Positions 17,397-26,010 of a stretch of DNA of 64,000 bases are shown here, piece by piece. Each line of letters opens with the position of its first letter. Position 1 is the stretch's first letter. Below the pieces are notes generated by a model. The model saw only the letters and a list, made by a program, of their open reading frames with translations, was not told the origin of the DNA and searched no databases. Both the position numbers and the translations under genes were made by a program. This DNA comes from HLUCCA09 sp038745585 (lineage in GTDB: Bacteria; Pseudomonadota; Alphaproteobacteria; Rhodobacterales; Rhodobacteraceae), in assembly GCA_038745585.1 (NCBI GenBank), contig JBCDLH010000001.1, positions 310,001 to 374,000 on the forward strand, given 5' to 3'.

Positions 17397-18173
17397 TCAT
17401 CCGATCCGGGCGTCTCCACCGCCAGGATGTACTGTCTCGTAGTATTGGTGCAGGGTTAGCGCCGAAGCGGCGTCTTCGTCCAGAACGACACTCACGCGGC
17501 GGTGCAGTTGCAAGATGCTGGCCGGGCAGTGGGCGCCGAGCGGCCCCTCGATCGCAGCAGCGACAGCGTCGGCCTTGCGTGACCCGGTGGCCAGAAGCAG
17601 ACACTCGCGTGCGTCTAGGATCGTGCCAAGGCCCATGGTGATCGCTTGGCTCGGTGCTTCGCCCGGCAAAAATGCCGGTCGGTTTGCGGCGCGAGTTGAG
17701 GGCGCCAGTGTTTTGACGCGGGTTCGCGACGCAAGCGACGACGTTGGTTCGTTGAACGCAAGGTGGCCGTTCTGCCCGATCCCGAGGACCTGCAAGTCGA
17801 TCCCGCCTTTGCGTGAAAGCGCGGCCTCATAGCGAAGTGCCTCGGCCTCAGGGTCCGCCGCGTCGCCACGTGGGAGATGTGCGCGGGTGGGCGAAAGGTC
17901 GATCTGAGAGAAAAGCACGTCCTGCATGAACGCCGCAAAGGACCCAGGATGATCCTGCGCGACGCCGACATATTCGTCGAGGTTAAAGCTTGTTGCCTGG
18001 GCAAAGCTGAGACCGGCGCGGTGCCGCGCGATGAGTTCGGCGTAGAACGGGCGCATCGTCTCCCCCGTGGCGAACCCGAGGGTCAGAGTTGGCAGGGCGG
18101 CGAGCCGTTCGGCCAGGATAGCAGCAGCGCGAGCAGCGGCGGCGCGCGTGTCGGGCAGTATGAGGACGCGCAT
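17397..18173 (-). CDS. nagB: Glucosamine-6-phosphate deaminase
   Basis: A 258-residue NagB. It converts glucosamine 6-phosphate to fructose 6-phosphate and ammonia in amino-sugar catabolism. Family motifs: LTLGFATGETMRPFY (substrate loop), SFNLDEYVGV with the catalytic Asp, and VLGIGQNGHLAFNEP with the catalytic His. The length fits the monomer-type NagB (about 240-260 residues) lacking the long C-terminal allosteric tail. No nagA, kinase or transporter adjoins it, so it stands alone. Confidence 0.93.
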   Translation of the reverse strand: MRVLILPDTRAAAARAAAILAERLAALPTLTLGFATGETMRPFYAELIARHRAGLSFAQATSFNLDEYVGVAQDHPGSFAAFMQDVLFSQIDLSPTRAHLPRGDAADPEAEALRYEAALSRKGGIDLQVLGIGQNGHLAFNEPTSSLASRTRVKTLAPSTRAANRPAFLPGEAPSQAITMGLGTILDARECLLLATGSRKADAVAAAIEGPLGAHCPASILQLHRRVSVVLDEDAASALTLHQYYETVHPGGGDARIG

Positions 18174-18679
18174 CGTCGCGGTGGCCCTTTCCGGTTGGGT
18201 TTCGGTTCGAGGCGGCTACGGGCGGCCTGCTCGGGCCGTGGCATGTCGGGCTGTCGGGCTGTCACCGGCAAGCGGCCCTTGGGCCGGTTGTCGCCTGCGC
18301 CTTGATGCTCACGGCGGAGCAGCGACGCTGCGTCGGGATGCCCCTCAAGGCGGTTCAACCCCTGTTTGCATAAAATGCCTGACACTCGCGGCTGTAACAA
18401 TCGGTGCGCCAGGACAGGTTTTTCGAGCCATTTCGAAATCGCTGAAATTGTATGCGGTTGTATACGTCTGTTTTCTCAGGGTTTCTCGGTTCAACCGCAC
18501 TCGCGCCGTCGTGATGTGCTTCAGCGCACAATCCACAGGGCGCTCATGGCCAGTTTTGATTTTTCGGCACGATCCCACATCGGGGTCACCAACGACGATC
18601 GGGCCGCCTCGCAAAAGGCACCGAGCCGGCGTCACCGAGTTTAACACGCTAAAGACACCCGCAGAAAGGAACCCTGACC
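18174..18679. other. Long leader region of the secreted-repeat gene
   Basis: About 500 bases between divergent genes with no convincing coding frame. It contains the 10-base palindrome ATTTCGAAAT (18430-18439) and a direct repeat of TTGTAT ending in GTATAC (18460-18465). The stretch 18420-18490 is AT-richer than its surroundings and is the likeliest promoter region for the gene at 18680. An AAGGAA ribosome site lies before the ATG. Confidence 0.4.
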
Positions 18680-19150
18680 ATGAAAACTTCGATCTTTTCC
18701 GCTCTCGCCATTGCCGCATTGTCTGCTCCGGCGTTTGCCGCTGACTTCACCCCCGCACAGTTGATCGAACTGAGGGCGGCCGAGGCCGACGACAACGCAC
18801 TCCGCGTCGCTCAGATCACCGCACAAGCAGAAGCTGGCGGCTATAACGGGACGGCCGATTTTAGCCAAATTGCAAGCTCGGTCGACGCTGAAGGCTATGC
18901 GCCGAACGCGGTCGTCGCCGTGAAGGCTGCCAGCGATGACGACGATAGCCTGCGTCTCTTCGGCCTGCGTAACGTCAATGGCGAAGGCGCGACGGTTTCG
19001 ACCCGCGGTTCCGGCATGACCGATCAGCTCGCCCGCTCCGTCGGTGTCGCGCCCGGTACGCTGAGCACGGCCGAGCTCGTCCTCCTCAAGTCCGCTCAGG
19101 CCGATGACGACCACATCGAGATCAACCGCATCCTGAGCAAAATCAACTAA
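18680..19150 (+). CDS. Small secreted protein with three acidic internal repeats
   Basis: A 156-residue protein. Residues 1-20 form a signal peptide (cleaved at AFA-AD). The mature protein contains three copies of a module of about 22 residues: LIELRAAEADDNALRVAQI, VVAVKAASDDDDSLRLFGL and LVLLKSAQADDDHIEINRI. Each has a hydrophobic start, Lys/Arg-Ala-Ala, an acidic DD(D/N) core and a second hydrophobic helix. The pattern suggests stacked helical hairpins in the periplasm, possibly binding cations through the acidic turns (inference). I do not recognise a family. It is followed by an intrinsic terminator and so is monocistronic. Confidence 0.8.
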   Translation: MKTSIFSALAIAALSAPAFAADFTPAQLIELRAAEADDNALRVAQITAQAEAGGYNGTADFSQIASSVDAEGYAPNAVVAVKAASDDDDSLRLFGLRNVNGEGATVSTRGSGMTDQLARSVGVAPGTLSTAELVLLKSAQADDDHIEINRILSKIN

Positions 19151-19199
19151 TTCCCTTGCGGGCGCCGACCTCTCCCACCGGCGCACCCGCACAACAGAG

Positions 19200-19228
19200 C
19201 GGCCTGCCCTCCCCGGGCGGGCCGTTTT
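19200..19228 (+). terminator. Intrinsic terminator after the secreted-repeat gene
   Basis: Arms CGGCCTGCCC (19200-19209) and GGGCGGGCCG (19215-19224) pair with one G-U, loop of five, followed by TTTT (19225-19228), 50 bases past the stop codon. Confidence 0.8.
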
Positions 19229-19572
19229 GCGTTTACCGGTGCGCGGTCCTTTGCCGCCAATCGTATGAGCCCTGCGCCAGGATTGACGCGGACGGTCGGA
19301 GGGCTCGCCGATCCTTGGAGCGCGTTGCCTGTCGTTCCGCCGGATACGCGCGCCATAGAACGAGCCGCGTGTTGAGGTCCCACGACGGCTCTCTCACGTG
19401 CGTCTTGATATGGCAGAGCGTATGGGCGCTCTTTCCGTACCGCTTGCCGCGCGCCCGACGGCTTGACTTTTCATCGGCGCTCGATGACGTAACACGCACA
19501 CCAACACCGCATGGCTGGTAGGCGACATTTTATTGGGGGACAGGGCCAGGGTCTCCCAACAGGGATAATCCC

Positions 19573-20931
19573 ATGTCTACTGATGCGCTTGCTCAGCCAC
19601 TTCGCGACAGACAACCGACCCTTTGGACTGAGATCCGGCGGCTGATTTCGCTCGCTGTCCCGATCGTCGTATCCTTGGCAGCGGGAACGCTTGTCTGGGT
19701 CGTCGATACGATCATGATCGCCCCGCTCGGCACTGTCCCGCTCGCCGGGGCGTCGCTCACGGGCGGGTTCATCATTGTCTTTTACTCTGCGCTCTACGGC
19801 TATGTTTCAGTCATCGGCGTCCGCATGGCCGAAGCCGAGGGGGAGGGCAGTGCCGAGGCGCTGTCATCGGCGACGCGGACGGGGCTCCTGCTCGCGGCTT
19901 GCGTCGGCCTTATTGGAACGGTCCTCATGATCGCGGTGAAGCCGGTCCTGGCCCTGATGGGCCAGCCCGAGGACGTGCGCGCGGTGATCAGCGGCTATTG
20001 GATCGCGATGAGTTTCGGCCTGATCCCGTTTACTGTGTTTTATGCGTTGAAAGGGCTCTTTGACGCGATCAACGCGCCCTGGATCGGCGTCGTGCTCGGA
20101 TTTCTGATGATCGCGGTCAACGTCCCGGCAAACTACCTTCTGATATACGGCGTCGGCGGTTGGGACGGGTTGGGCCTTTTGGGCGCAGGGCTTGCGAGCA
20201 TTCTGTCGTTTTGCGTGCCGCTCGCATTGGCCTGGGCGATCTGGCAGCGCGCCGCCATGACCGAACGGGCCCGCCGCGCCGTGGGCCGAAGCAGAGCAGA
20301 GCTTATGACACAGCTCCGCGAGGGCAGCGCGATCGCCATCGGCTATGTCGGTGAGGGCGGCGCTTATTCCTTTGCCGGGCTGATGCTCGGCTGGTTCAGC
20401 GCCGCGGCCCTCGCCGCCAACCAGATCGTAACGTCGGTCTCGGGCGTGCTCTACATGGTGCCGCTCGGCGTCTCAATCGCCGTTTCGATCCGGATCGGAC
20501 AGGCCATCGGCGCGGGCGCGCGCGCGCGGCTTCGGCGGATCGGCCTCGCCGCGCTCCTCGTCATCGTGGCCTGGATGAGTGTGGTTATGGCGCTGGTGCT
20601 CGTCGCAGGCGGCTGGGTGTCACGCAGCCTGTCGAGCGACGCAGAGGTCGTGGCGCTTGCAACGAGTTTCTTTGTGATCGTCGCGGCGATGCAGATCGCC
20701 GATGGCGTCCAAGGAACGATGCTCGGCGCGGCCCGCGGCATGATGGATAATCGCGTGCCGGTGGCGTTGACGCTCTTCAGCTATTGGATCGTGGCGCTGC
20801 CCCTGGGCTATGCCCTTGCCTTCATCTTCAATGTCGGGCCGAAGGGGATCTGGATCGGCTACGGGATCGGCCTTGCGCTCGCGGCAATCCTCGTCACTCG
20901 GCGCTTCTTTGGCCAAGCGCGCCGCGCATAG
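19573..20931 (+). CDS. MATE-family multidrug/metabolite exporter
   Basis: A 452-residue inner-membrane protein with twelve predicted helices in two homologous halves, the standard MATE size. The first helix contains ISLAVPIVVSLAAGTLVWVVD, the family start where an Asp sits in the first helix. The second-half counterpart is SAIAIGYVGEGGAYSFAGL, and a NQIVTSVSGVLYMVPLGVS segment is typical. MATE proteins export cationic drugs or metabolites by Na+ or H+ antiport. The 344 bases upstream hold no gene. It stands alone, so its substrate cannot be inferred. Confidence 0.88.
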   Translation: MSTDALAQPLRDRQPTLWTEIRRLISLAVPIVVSLAAGTLVWVVDTIMIAPLGTVPLAGASLTGGFIIVFYSALYGYVSVIGVRMAEAEGEGSAEALSSATRTGLLLAACVGLIGTVLMIAVKPVLALMGQPEDVRAVISGYWIAMSFGLIPFTVFYALKGLFDAINAPWIGVVLGFLMIAVNVPANYLLIYGVGGWDGLGLLGAGLASILSFCVPLALAWAIWQRAAMTERARRAVGRSRAELMTQLREGSAIAIGYVGEGGAYSFAGLMLGWFSAAALAANQIVTSVSGVLYMVPLGVSIAVSIRIGQAIGAGARARLRRIGLAALLVIVAWMSVVMALVLVAGGWVSRSLSSDAEVVALATSFFVIVAAMQIADGVQGTMLGAARGMMDNRVPVALTLFSYWIVALPLGYALAFIFNVGPKGIWIGYGIGLALAAILVTRRFFGQARRA

Positions 20932-20940
20932 AAGATATGA

Positions 20941-21020
20941 GCCCTGGCAGATCGCTCCGCCAGGGCCCACCGCCCCAAAACAGGGTTTGGGGACGGACCC
21001 GGTGCCACCCTGTTTCGGGG
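20941..21020. terminator. Two consecutive hairpins between convergent genes
   Basis: The first hairpin has arms GCCCTGGC (20941-20948) and GCCAGGGC (20959-20966). The second has arms CCCCAAAACAGGGT (20973-20986) and ACCCTGTTTCGGGG (21007-21020), 13 of 14 paired. They lie between the ends of the MATE gene and the convergent protease gene, so a bidirectional termination or transcript-stabilising role is likely; neither has a strong T-run. Confidence 0.5.
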
Positions 21021-21113
21021 GGAAAACGCAGCAGCACCGGGAAGGCGTGGGCGTTGGGGGCGCTTTATCGCCGCCTAAGCCCGAGGCTTGAACTGGGCAC
21101 GCCCTAAGCCGCG

Positions 21114-22232
21114 TCAGGCATCGGCGGGCTCGAGGAGGCCGACGGTGACGGACACTGTGCGGGCGGCGCCGCCGCGAAAGATCTCGACGGGCACCTCGGC
21201 CTCGGGATCGGTATCGGCGACGGCGCGCGTGAGGTCACGCAGATCGCTGATCTCCGTGCCGTCGAAGGACAGGATGATGTCGCCTTCTCGGAGACCTGCG
21301 GCCTCGGCCGGGCTGTCGTCGACGACGCGCTCAACGACCGCACCACGCGGGGCCTCGTAGCCCAGAAGGTCGGCGACCTCCTCGGTCATCGGACGAATCT
21401 GCACGCCGAGCCAGCCGCGCGTGATCTCGCCGTCGTCGGCAAGATCGGCGATCACGTCCTGCGCCAAGTCCGACGGGACGGCAAACCCGATCCCGACAGA
21501 ACCGCCACTCCGCGAGAAGATCGCGGTGTTGACACCGATAACCTCGCCTTCGGCGTTAAAGAGCGGGCCGCCCGAATTGCCGCGGTTGATGGCGGCATCG
21601 GTCTGAATGAAATCATCGTAGGGGCCAGCATTGATATTGCGCGACAACGCGGAAACGATCCCGGTCGTCACCGTGCCGCCAAGACCGAACGGATTGCCCA
21701 CGGCGATCACCTCGTCGCCCACGCGCATTGCGTCAGACGCGCCAAAGGGCACCGGCGGCAGCGCCTCGTCCGCCTCGACCTTGAGCAGCGCGATATCTGT
21801 CAGCGGATCGCTTCCGATAACTTCGGCGTCAAAGCTCCGGTCATCGGTCAGCGTCACGGTCACACGGTCGGCCCCATCGACAACGTGGCTGTTGGTGACG
21901 ATCATCCCGTCTTCGGAGATGATAAAGCCAGAGCCGACCCCACGCCGCTCTTGCTCTGGCGCACGGCGCAGTTCGGGCATCATCCGTTCGAGCCGGTTGC
22001 GGAGCTCCTCGGGCATGTCTTCGGGCAATTCCCAGGCCGGGCCGCTGGCCGAGCGGGTGCCCTCGACCTCGATGAAGACGACGCTCGGCGTCAGCGTCTC
22101 CAGCAGATCGGCATAGCCCCCTGCGGGCACGGCCTGCGCCGCGCTCGGCGCAAGGGAGACAAGGCTCGTGGTCACAAGCGCGCCCGCGAGCGCGGCGGAG
22201 GTGAGGCGGTTGGCAAGTCTGGGTGAGATCAT
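21114..22232 (-). CDS. DegP/HtrA-like periplasmic serine protease with one PDZ domain
   Basis: A 372-residue protease. Residues 1-34 form a signal peptide (ends SAAQA). The trypsin-like domain carries the catalytic triad His116 (TNSHVVDGAD), Asp146 (LTDIALLKVE) and Ser220 (RGNSGGPLFN). One PDZ domain follows at about 265-370 (GWLGVQIRPM, REGDIILSFDGTEI). With a single PDZ it resembles DegS- or short DegP-type proteases. The ATG at 22232 has a GGAG site. It is divergent from a response-regulator/kinase pair, an arrangement that suggests envelope-stress control. Confidence 0.92.
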   Translation of the reverse strand: MISPRLANRLTSAALAGALVTTSLVSLAPSAAQAVPAGGYADLLETLTPSVVFIEVEGTRSASGPAWELPEDMPEELRNRLERMMPELRRAPEQERRGVGSGFIISEDGMIVTNSHVVDGADRVTVTLTDDRSFDAEVIGSDPLTDIALLKVEADEALPPVPFGASDAMRVGDEVIAVGNPFGLGGTVTTGIVSALSRNINAGPYDDFIQTDAAINRGNSGGPLFNAEGEVIGVNTAIFSRSGGSVGIGFAVPSDLAQDVIADLADDGEITRGWLGVQIRPMTEEVADLLGYEAPRGAVVERVVDDSPAEAAGLREGDIILSFDGTEISDLRDLTRAVADTDPEAEVPVEIFRGGAARTVSVTVGLLEPADA

Positions 22233-22412
22233 GGAACACTCCATCAGAGGTTGGACTGCGTGCCATGTTGGAACGCGGCCTCACAGCGAGGTGCAGGTTT
22301 CTATACAATTTCGTTAGGTTTCCGGCGCGTGGAGCCGGCTTGCCTTGCACTGGGCCGTTGCACACCAATTTTACCAAAGGTCCGTCCCTGCCCTGCGAAC
22401 GTCCCGATCGCC

Positions 22413-23096
22413 ATGAAACTCCTCGTTGTCGAAGACGATGCCACGACCGGCCCCTACATCGCCCGCGGTCTGCGGGAGGAGGGGCAAAGCGTCGATCTGG
22501 TCACCAATGGCCGCGACGCGCTCATTCAAGCGACAAGCGGACACTATGATGTGATGATCGTCGACCGGATGGTGCCCGAGATCGACGGCCTCACCCTCGT
22601 CAAAACGCTCCGCGGCGCGGGAAACCAGACGCCGGTCTTGTTTCTGACCTCGCTCGGCAGTGTCGAGGATCGTATCGGAGGTCTGAATGCGGGGGGCGAC
22701 GATTACCTAGTCAAACCCTTCGCTTTTGGGGAGCTTTCCGCCCGCGTCGCCGCTCTCGCCCGCCGCCCGCAGGCGATGCAGGAGGAGACGGTACTGGAGG
22801 CGGGAGCTCTCCGTATGGATCTTGTGCGCCGGACCGTGCGCCGCCTTATCCCGGACGGCGAGGCGGAGATCACGCTGGTGCCGCGCGAGTTTGCCCTGCT
22901 CGAGCACCTGATGCGCCGCAAAGGCCGAGTGCAGACCCGAACGATGCTCCTCGAAGCGGTGTGGGATATCAGTTTTGACCCGATGACCAATGTCGTCGAA
23001 ACCCATATCAGCCGCCTGCGCGCCAAGATCGACAAACCGTTCGGCACCGACACGATCCAAACGGTGCGCGGCGCGGGCTACCGGATCGACGTGTGA
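22413..23096 (+). CDS. OmpR/PhoB-family response regulator
   Basis: A 227-residue two-domain regulator. The receiver domain spans 1-115: acidic pocket VVEDD, phospho-acceptor Asp51 (MIVDRMVPEIDG) and conserved Lys in LVKPF. The winged-helix DNA-binding domain is at about 130-227 (LVPREFALLEHLMRRKGRVQT; NVVETHISRLRAKI; IQTVRGAGYRI). The ATG at 22413 starts the canonical receiver; the longer open frame lies in the promoter. It overlaps the kinase gene by 4 bases. Its likely targets include the divergent protease gene (inference). Confidence 0.93.
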   Translation: MKLLVVEDDATTGPYIARGLREEGQSVDLVTNGRDALIQATSGHYDVMIVDRMVPEIDGLTLVKTLRGAGNQTPVLFLTSLGSVEDRIGGLNAGGDDYLVKPFAFGELSARVAALARRPQAMQEETVLEAGALRMDLVRRTVRRLIPDGEAEITLVPREFALLEHLMRRKGRVQTRTMLLEAVWDISFDPMTNVVETHISRLRAKIDKPFGTDTIQTVRGAGYRIDV

Positions 23097-24544
23097 GACC
23101 GCGCCTCGCCCCCCTGGTGAACTCGACGCCGTTCCGCCTCGCGCTACCGCTGGTGGCGCTCTTCTCGGTTGCAAGCCTTCTGGGCTTGGCCGCGGCCTTC
23201 GCCGTCACACAGCGCTCTTTCGAGCAAACCGTGCGCGCCGATCTCAACCAGGATATGGCCGGATTTCGAGCGGCGCCCTCGGCCGGCGCGCTGTCACAGC
23301 TTGTCGAAGCCGAAGCGCGCGACACCGATCCCGGCCGTATGATCCTAAGCTACATCGCGCCGAACCGGCGACACTATGGCAACGCCCTGATCGCGCGCAC
23401 GGCCGAAGGTTATCACATGGTGTCTCCTTCGGCGGAGGCGCCGCAGATTGCAGGGCGCTATCTCGCACTGACCGCGAGCTTGCGCGGCGGGCAGCTCACG
23501 GTCGCCCGCAGCCTGGCCGAGATCGACGCACTGCGCGACGTCTTCCAGCGGATCCTGCTCTTGAGCCTCGTGCCCGCGATCCTGCTCTCTCTGTCGGTTG
23601 GGCTCTATTTGGCCCAGCGCAGTGCGGCGCGGGTCGGGCGCATCGCCGAGACTTTGGAGGATCTAACCGGCGGCAACCTAGAGGCGCGCGTCAGCCCCGC
23701 GTCAAGCTGGCCCGCAGACCTGGCTCAGATCGGCGCAAAGGTCGACGCAATGGCGAGCGCGCAGGACGCCTCTGTCACTGCGCTGCGGCAAGTCTCTTCG
23801 GACATCGCGCACGACCTCAAGACGCCGATTCAGCGGGTGGCCGTGCATCTCGACGACCTCACGCGCGCCCCGAGCCTTAGGCCCAAGGATCGCGCCTTGG
23901 TCGACACGGCGCGGGCTGAGCTCGATGGCATCGTATCGGTCTTTCACTCGCTCCTGCAGATCACGCAGATCGAAACCGGCTCCCCCCGCGCACGCTTTGC
24001 ACCCGTGGATCTTGGCACGCTGGCCGAGACGTTCTGCGAACTCTACGAGCCAACGGCGGCGGAGCGTGGACAGACGCTGCGCCTGATCCCGCCCGCAACA
24101 TCGCCGGTGATTGAGGGGGACCGGGGACTCTTGGGCCAGCTTTTGGCGAACCTCATCGAAAACGCCCTGCGCCATACGCCCGACGGGGCGGAGGTGACGG
24201 TTTCCCTTGAGACGACCGAGGGACAGGCTTTGCTCGCCGTCGCCGATACCGGCCCGGGCATCCCCGAAGCCGAGCACGCGCTCGTCCTTCGCCGACTATA
24301 CCGCATGGAGCGGAGCCGGACGACGCCCGGCAACGGTCTCGGCTTGAGCCTCGTGGCAAGTGTCGCGAGCGTCCATGATGCGGAGCTGCGTTTGATGCCA
24401 AACGCGCCCGGCTCGGATCAGGAGGGGCTGCGTGTCGAAGTGACCTTTCCGCTACCCCATCGCAGCGAAGCCAGCAGCGCGCGACCCGCGCCGGACGGGA
24501 ATGCTGCATTGATCGGCGCGGGCTGGTCTGCGTCTGCTAGGTGA
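23093..24544 (+). CDS. Sensor histidine kinase, partner of the OmpR-type regulator
   Basis: A 483-residue membrane kinase with GTG start overlapping the regulator's stop. Helices at about 18-40 and 153-173 enclose a periplasmic sensor of about 110 residues; a HAMP segment follows (RSAARVGRIAETLEDLTGGN). The H-box is SDIAHDLKTPIQR with phospho-acceptor His240. The ATPase domain shows the N-box NLIENALRHT, DTGPGIP and GNGLGLSLV. The last residues are Ala/Ser/Arg-rich and end 7 bases from the stop of a decayed IS6-type transposase, so the natural C terminus may have been altered by insertion. Confidence 0.9.
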   Translation: MRPRLAPLVNSTPFRLALPLVALFSVASLLGLAAAFAVTQRSFEQTVRADLNQDMAGFRAAPSAGALSQLVEAEARDTDPGRMILSYIAPNRRHYGNALIARTAEGYHMVSPSAEAPQIAGRYLALTASLRGGQLTVARSLAEIDALRDVFQRILLLSLVPAILLSLSVGLYLAQRSAARVGRIAETLEDLTGGNLEARVSPASSWPADLAQIGAKVDAMASAQDASVTALRQVSSDIAHDLKTPIQRVAVHLDDLTRAPSLRPKDRALVDTARAELDGIVSVFHSLLQITQIETGSPRARFAPVDLGTLAETFCELYEPTAAERGQTLRLIPPATSPVIEGDRGLLGQLLANLIENALRHTPDGAEVTVSLETTEGQALLAVADTGPGIPEAEHALVLRRLYRMERSRTTPGNGLGLSLVASVASVHDAELRLMPNAPGSDQEGLRVEVTFPLPHRSEASSARPAPDGNAALIGAGWSASAR

Positions 24545-24551
24545 CCCAAGG

Positions 24552-25250
24552 TCAGGCGACGACAGCGAACAGGCTGGCGATCAATGCGACTTCGCCTCGG
24601 ACGCCCGATTGCTTTTGATGGATGTGGCCGCGCTTCACTGTGGGGATCCTTTTGAAGCCGCTCAGGGTCGCTTTGGCTGTCGGCACCGACCGAAAGCTCC
24701 GACGATGTCCGAGGAGACGCCTTATGGTGGCGTGGTCGCTCTCGATCAGGGTGTTCCGGTCCTTTTGACCAACGCGCCGGATGCTGCCGAAGTGCGGATC
24801 ATAGCGATGCGTAATCTGGCGGATGACCCGCCGACAGGCTTGTGCCGTGTCTGTGCAAATCTTGACTGGGCGGTGCAGCCGGACACGCTCGATTGCCTTG
24901 CTCAGAGAGGCGTTGGCCGCCTTCCCATCCCGCCGCGCCGTAAGGGGAGAAGCAACCATCTGACCGTGCGTCGGGAATACGATCCACCGGATCCCTTTCT
25001 TATCCTCGTCACGATCAAACGCACGCCATAGGGGCTGAGTCTTGCCACGGGTGGGGATGTGGACCTCGTCCGTATGCCACACGACGCTTGCCCGTCGTCG
25101 GTCCTCTACAGTTTGCCGGGTCCCGTCCGCGCCAATCGTCTGGACCCAGCGACACGCTGTGGATCAGTCGACACTAGCGCAGCGCTCTGCCGGCTTGGAG
25201 CCCGACCATACCAATGCTGCGCTTTGCTGGAACGACCGGGATGGGTATGC
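24552..25250 (-). pseudogene. Decayed IS6-family transposase
   Basis: The intact 3' part encodes an IS6-type DDE domain: VVWHTDEVHIPTRGK (first Asp), KICTDTAQACRRV (second Asp), NTLIESDHATIRRLLG (Glu) and the C-terminal TVKRGHI. The same frame continues upstream as RWVQTIGADGTRQTVEDRRR but meets an in-frame TGA at 25164-25166 within the conserved ...SVD*STACRWVQ stretch, and the N-terminal zinc/helix region is shorter than in complete IS6 transposases. The gene is therefore dead as written. Terminal inverted repeats could not be assigned confidently. Confidence 0.75.
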
Positions 25251-25282
25251 TTAACTCAGATATCGGTAGCTACGAGATAAAC

Positions 25283-25837
25283 ATGGAAGCAAACACTCGG
25301 CTCATGCGCCGTATCCGCGCGACCATCGCTATTGCCGCTGTCATTGGCCTGTCCCAAGTTTCTGTTGCTGATCATGTGCCCGACACTCTCTCCCAAGGCC
25401 TCAATCCCAACTACATTGCGTGCTTGGCGGCAGTTGACGACGCGAAAATTGAGTTCCGTGATACACTTCAATCCGCCTGCATTCAACGAATGGGCGACAT
25501 TCGCAGTGGAAGAGGCGAAATTGCCATACCATCTCAAGCTATTGATTGCCTTCACTTTGAGATCCAAAGAGGCATAGCTTTCTTACAAGCTGCCGTAAGT
25601 GACCTTCCTAAATCCGTGGAATCGGAAGGTCTCTTTGGATATGGGTACAAGAGAAGGCGGGACCGCATTTTCATGGACATAGCGAAACTCCAGAAATCGC
25701 CTAAGCCTGCAACGATCGAAGCCGCGGTTCAGCAAAGCGTCATTATGGCATCAGCATCCACCACACTTTTCTGGCTTGCCAGAGAAACTGGAACACCCAT
25801 CGAACATCACGTGGACGCATCTTTTGGTGCTCATTGA
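25283..25837 (+). CDS. Orphan secreted protein of unknown function
   Basis: A 184-residue protein with an N-terminal signal peptide (RRIRATIAIAAVIGLSQVSV, cleavage near VA-D). The mature part has cysteines in YIACLAAVDD, QSACIQRMG and IDCLHFEIQ, suggesting a disulfide, and ends with helical sequence (ATIEAAVQQSVIMASASTTL). Base composition is visibly lower in GC than the flanking genes, with codons such as ATA, TTA and AGA that neighbours avoid. It lies right beside the decayed IS6 element, so acquisition by transfer is likely. No family recognised. Confidence 0.6.
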   Translation: MEANTRLMRRIRATIAIAAVIGLSQVSVADHVPDTLSQGLNPNYIACLAAVDDAKIEFRDTLQSACIQRMGDIRSGRGEIAIPSQAIDCLHFEIQRGIAFLQAAVSDLPKSVESEGLFGYGYKRRRDRIFMDIAKLQKSPKPATIEAAVQQSVIMASASTTLFWLARETGTPIEHHVDASFGAH

Positions 25838-26010
25838 AATCAGTCACCCACAAGCCGACACTTACGCTGCACTGGAGAGCGACAGCTCCGTCCGCAACTG
25901 TGACTTTGAGCGCGTTCAGATTGCGGACGTGCGGCGCATGGTCGGTTGGGTGGGCTGGACTGCAGCGAAGGTGGCCAAAGTTGAGCGGCAGGACGGGGCG
26001 GGTTGCTTCC

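Noticed and set aside
18430..18439. ATTTCGAAAT palindrome as an operator
   Set aside because: Ten bases of perfect symmetry without flanking support can occur by chance; kept only as a note.
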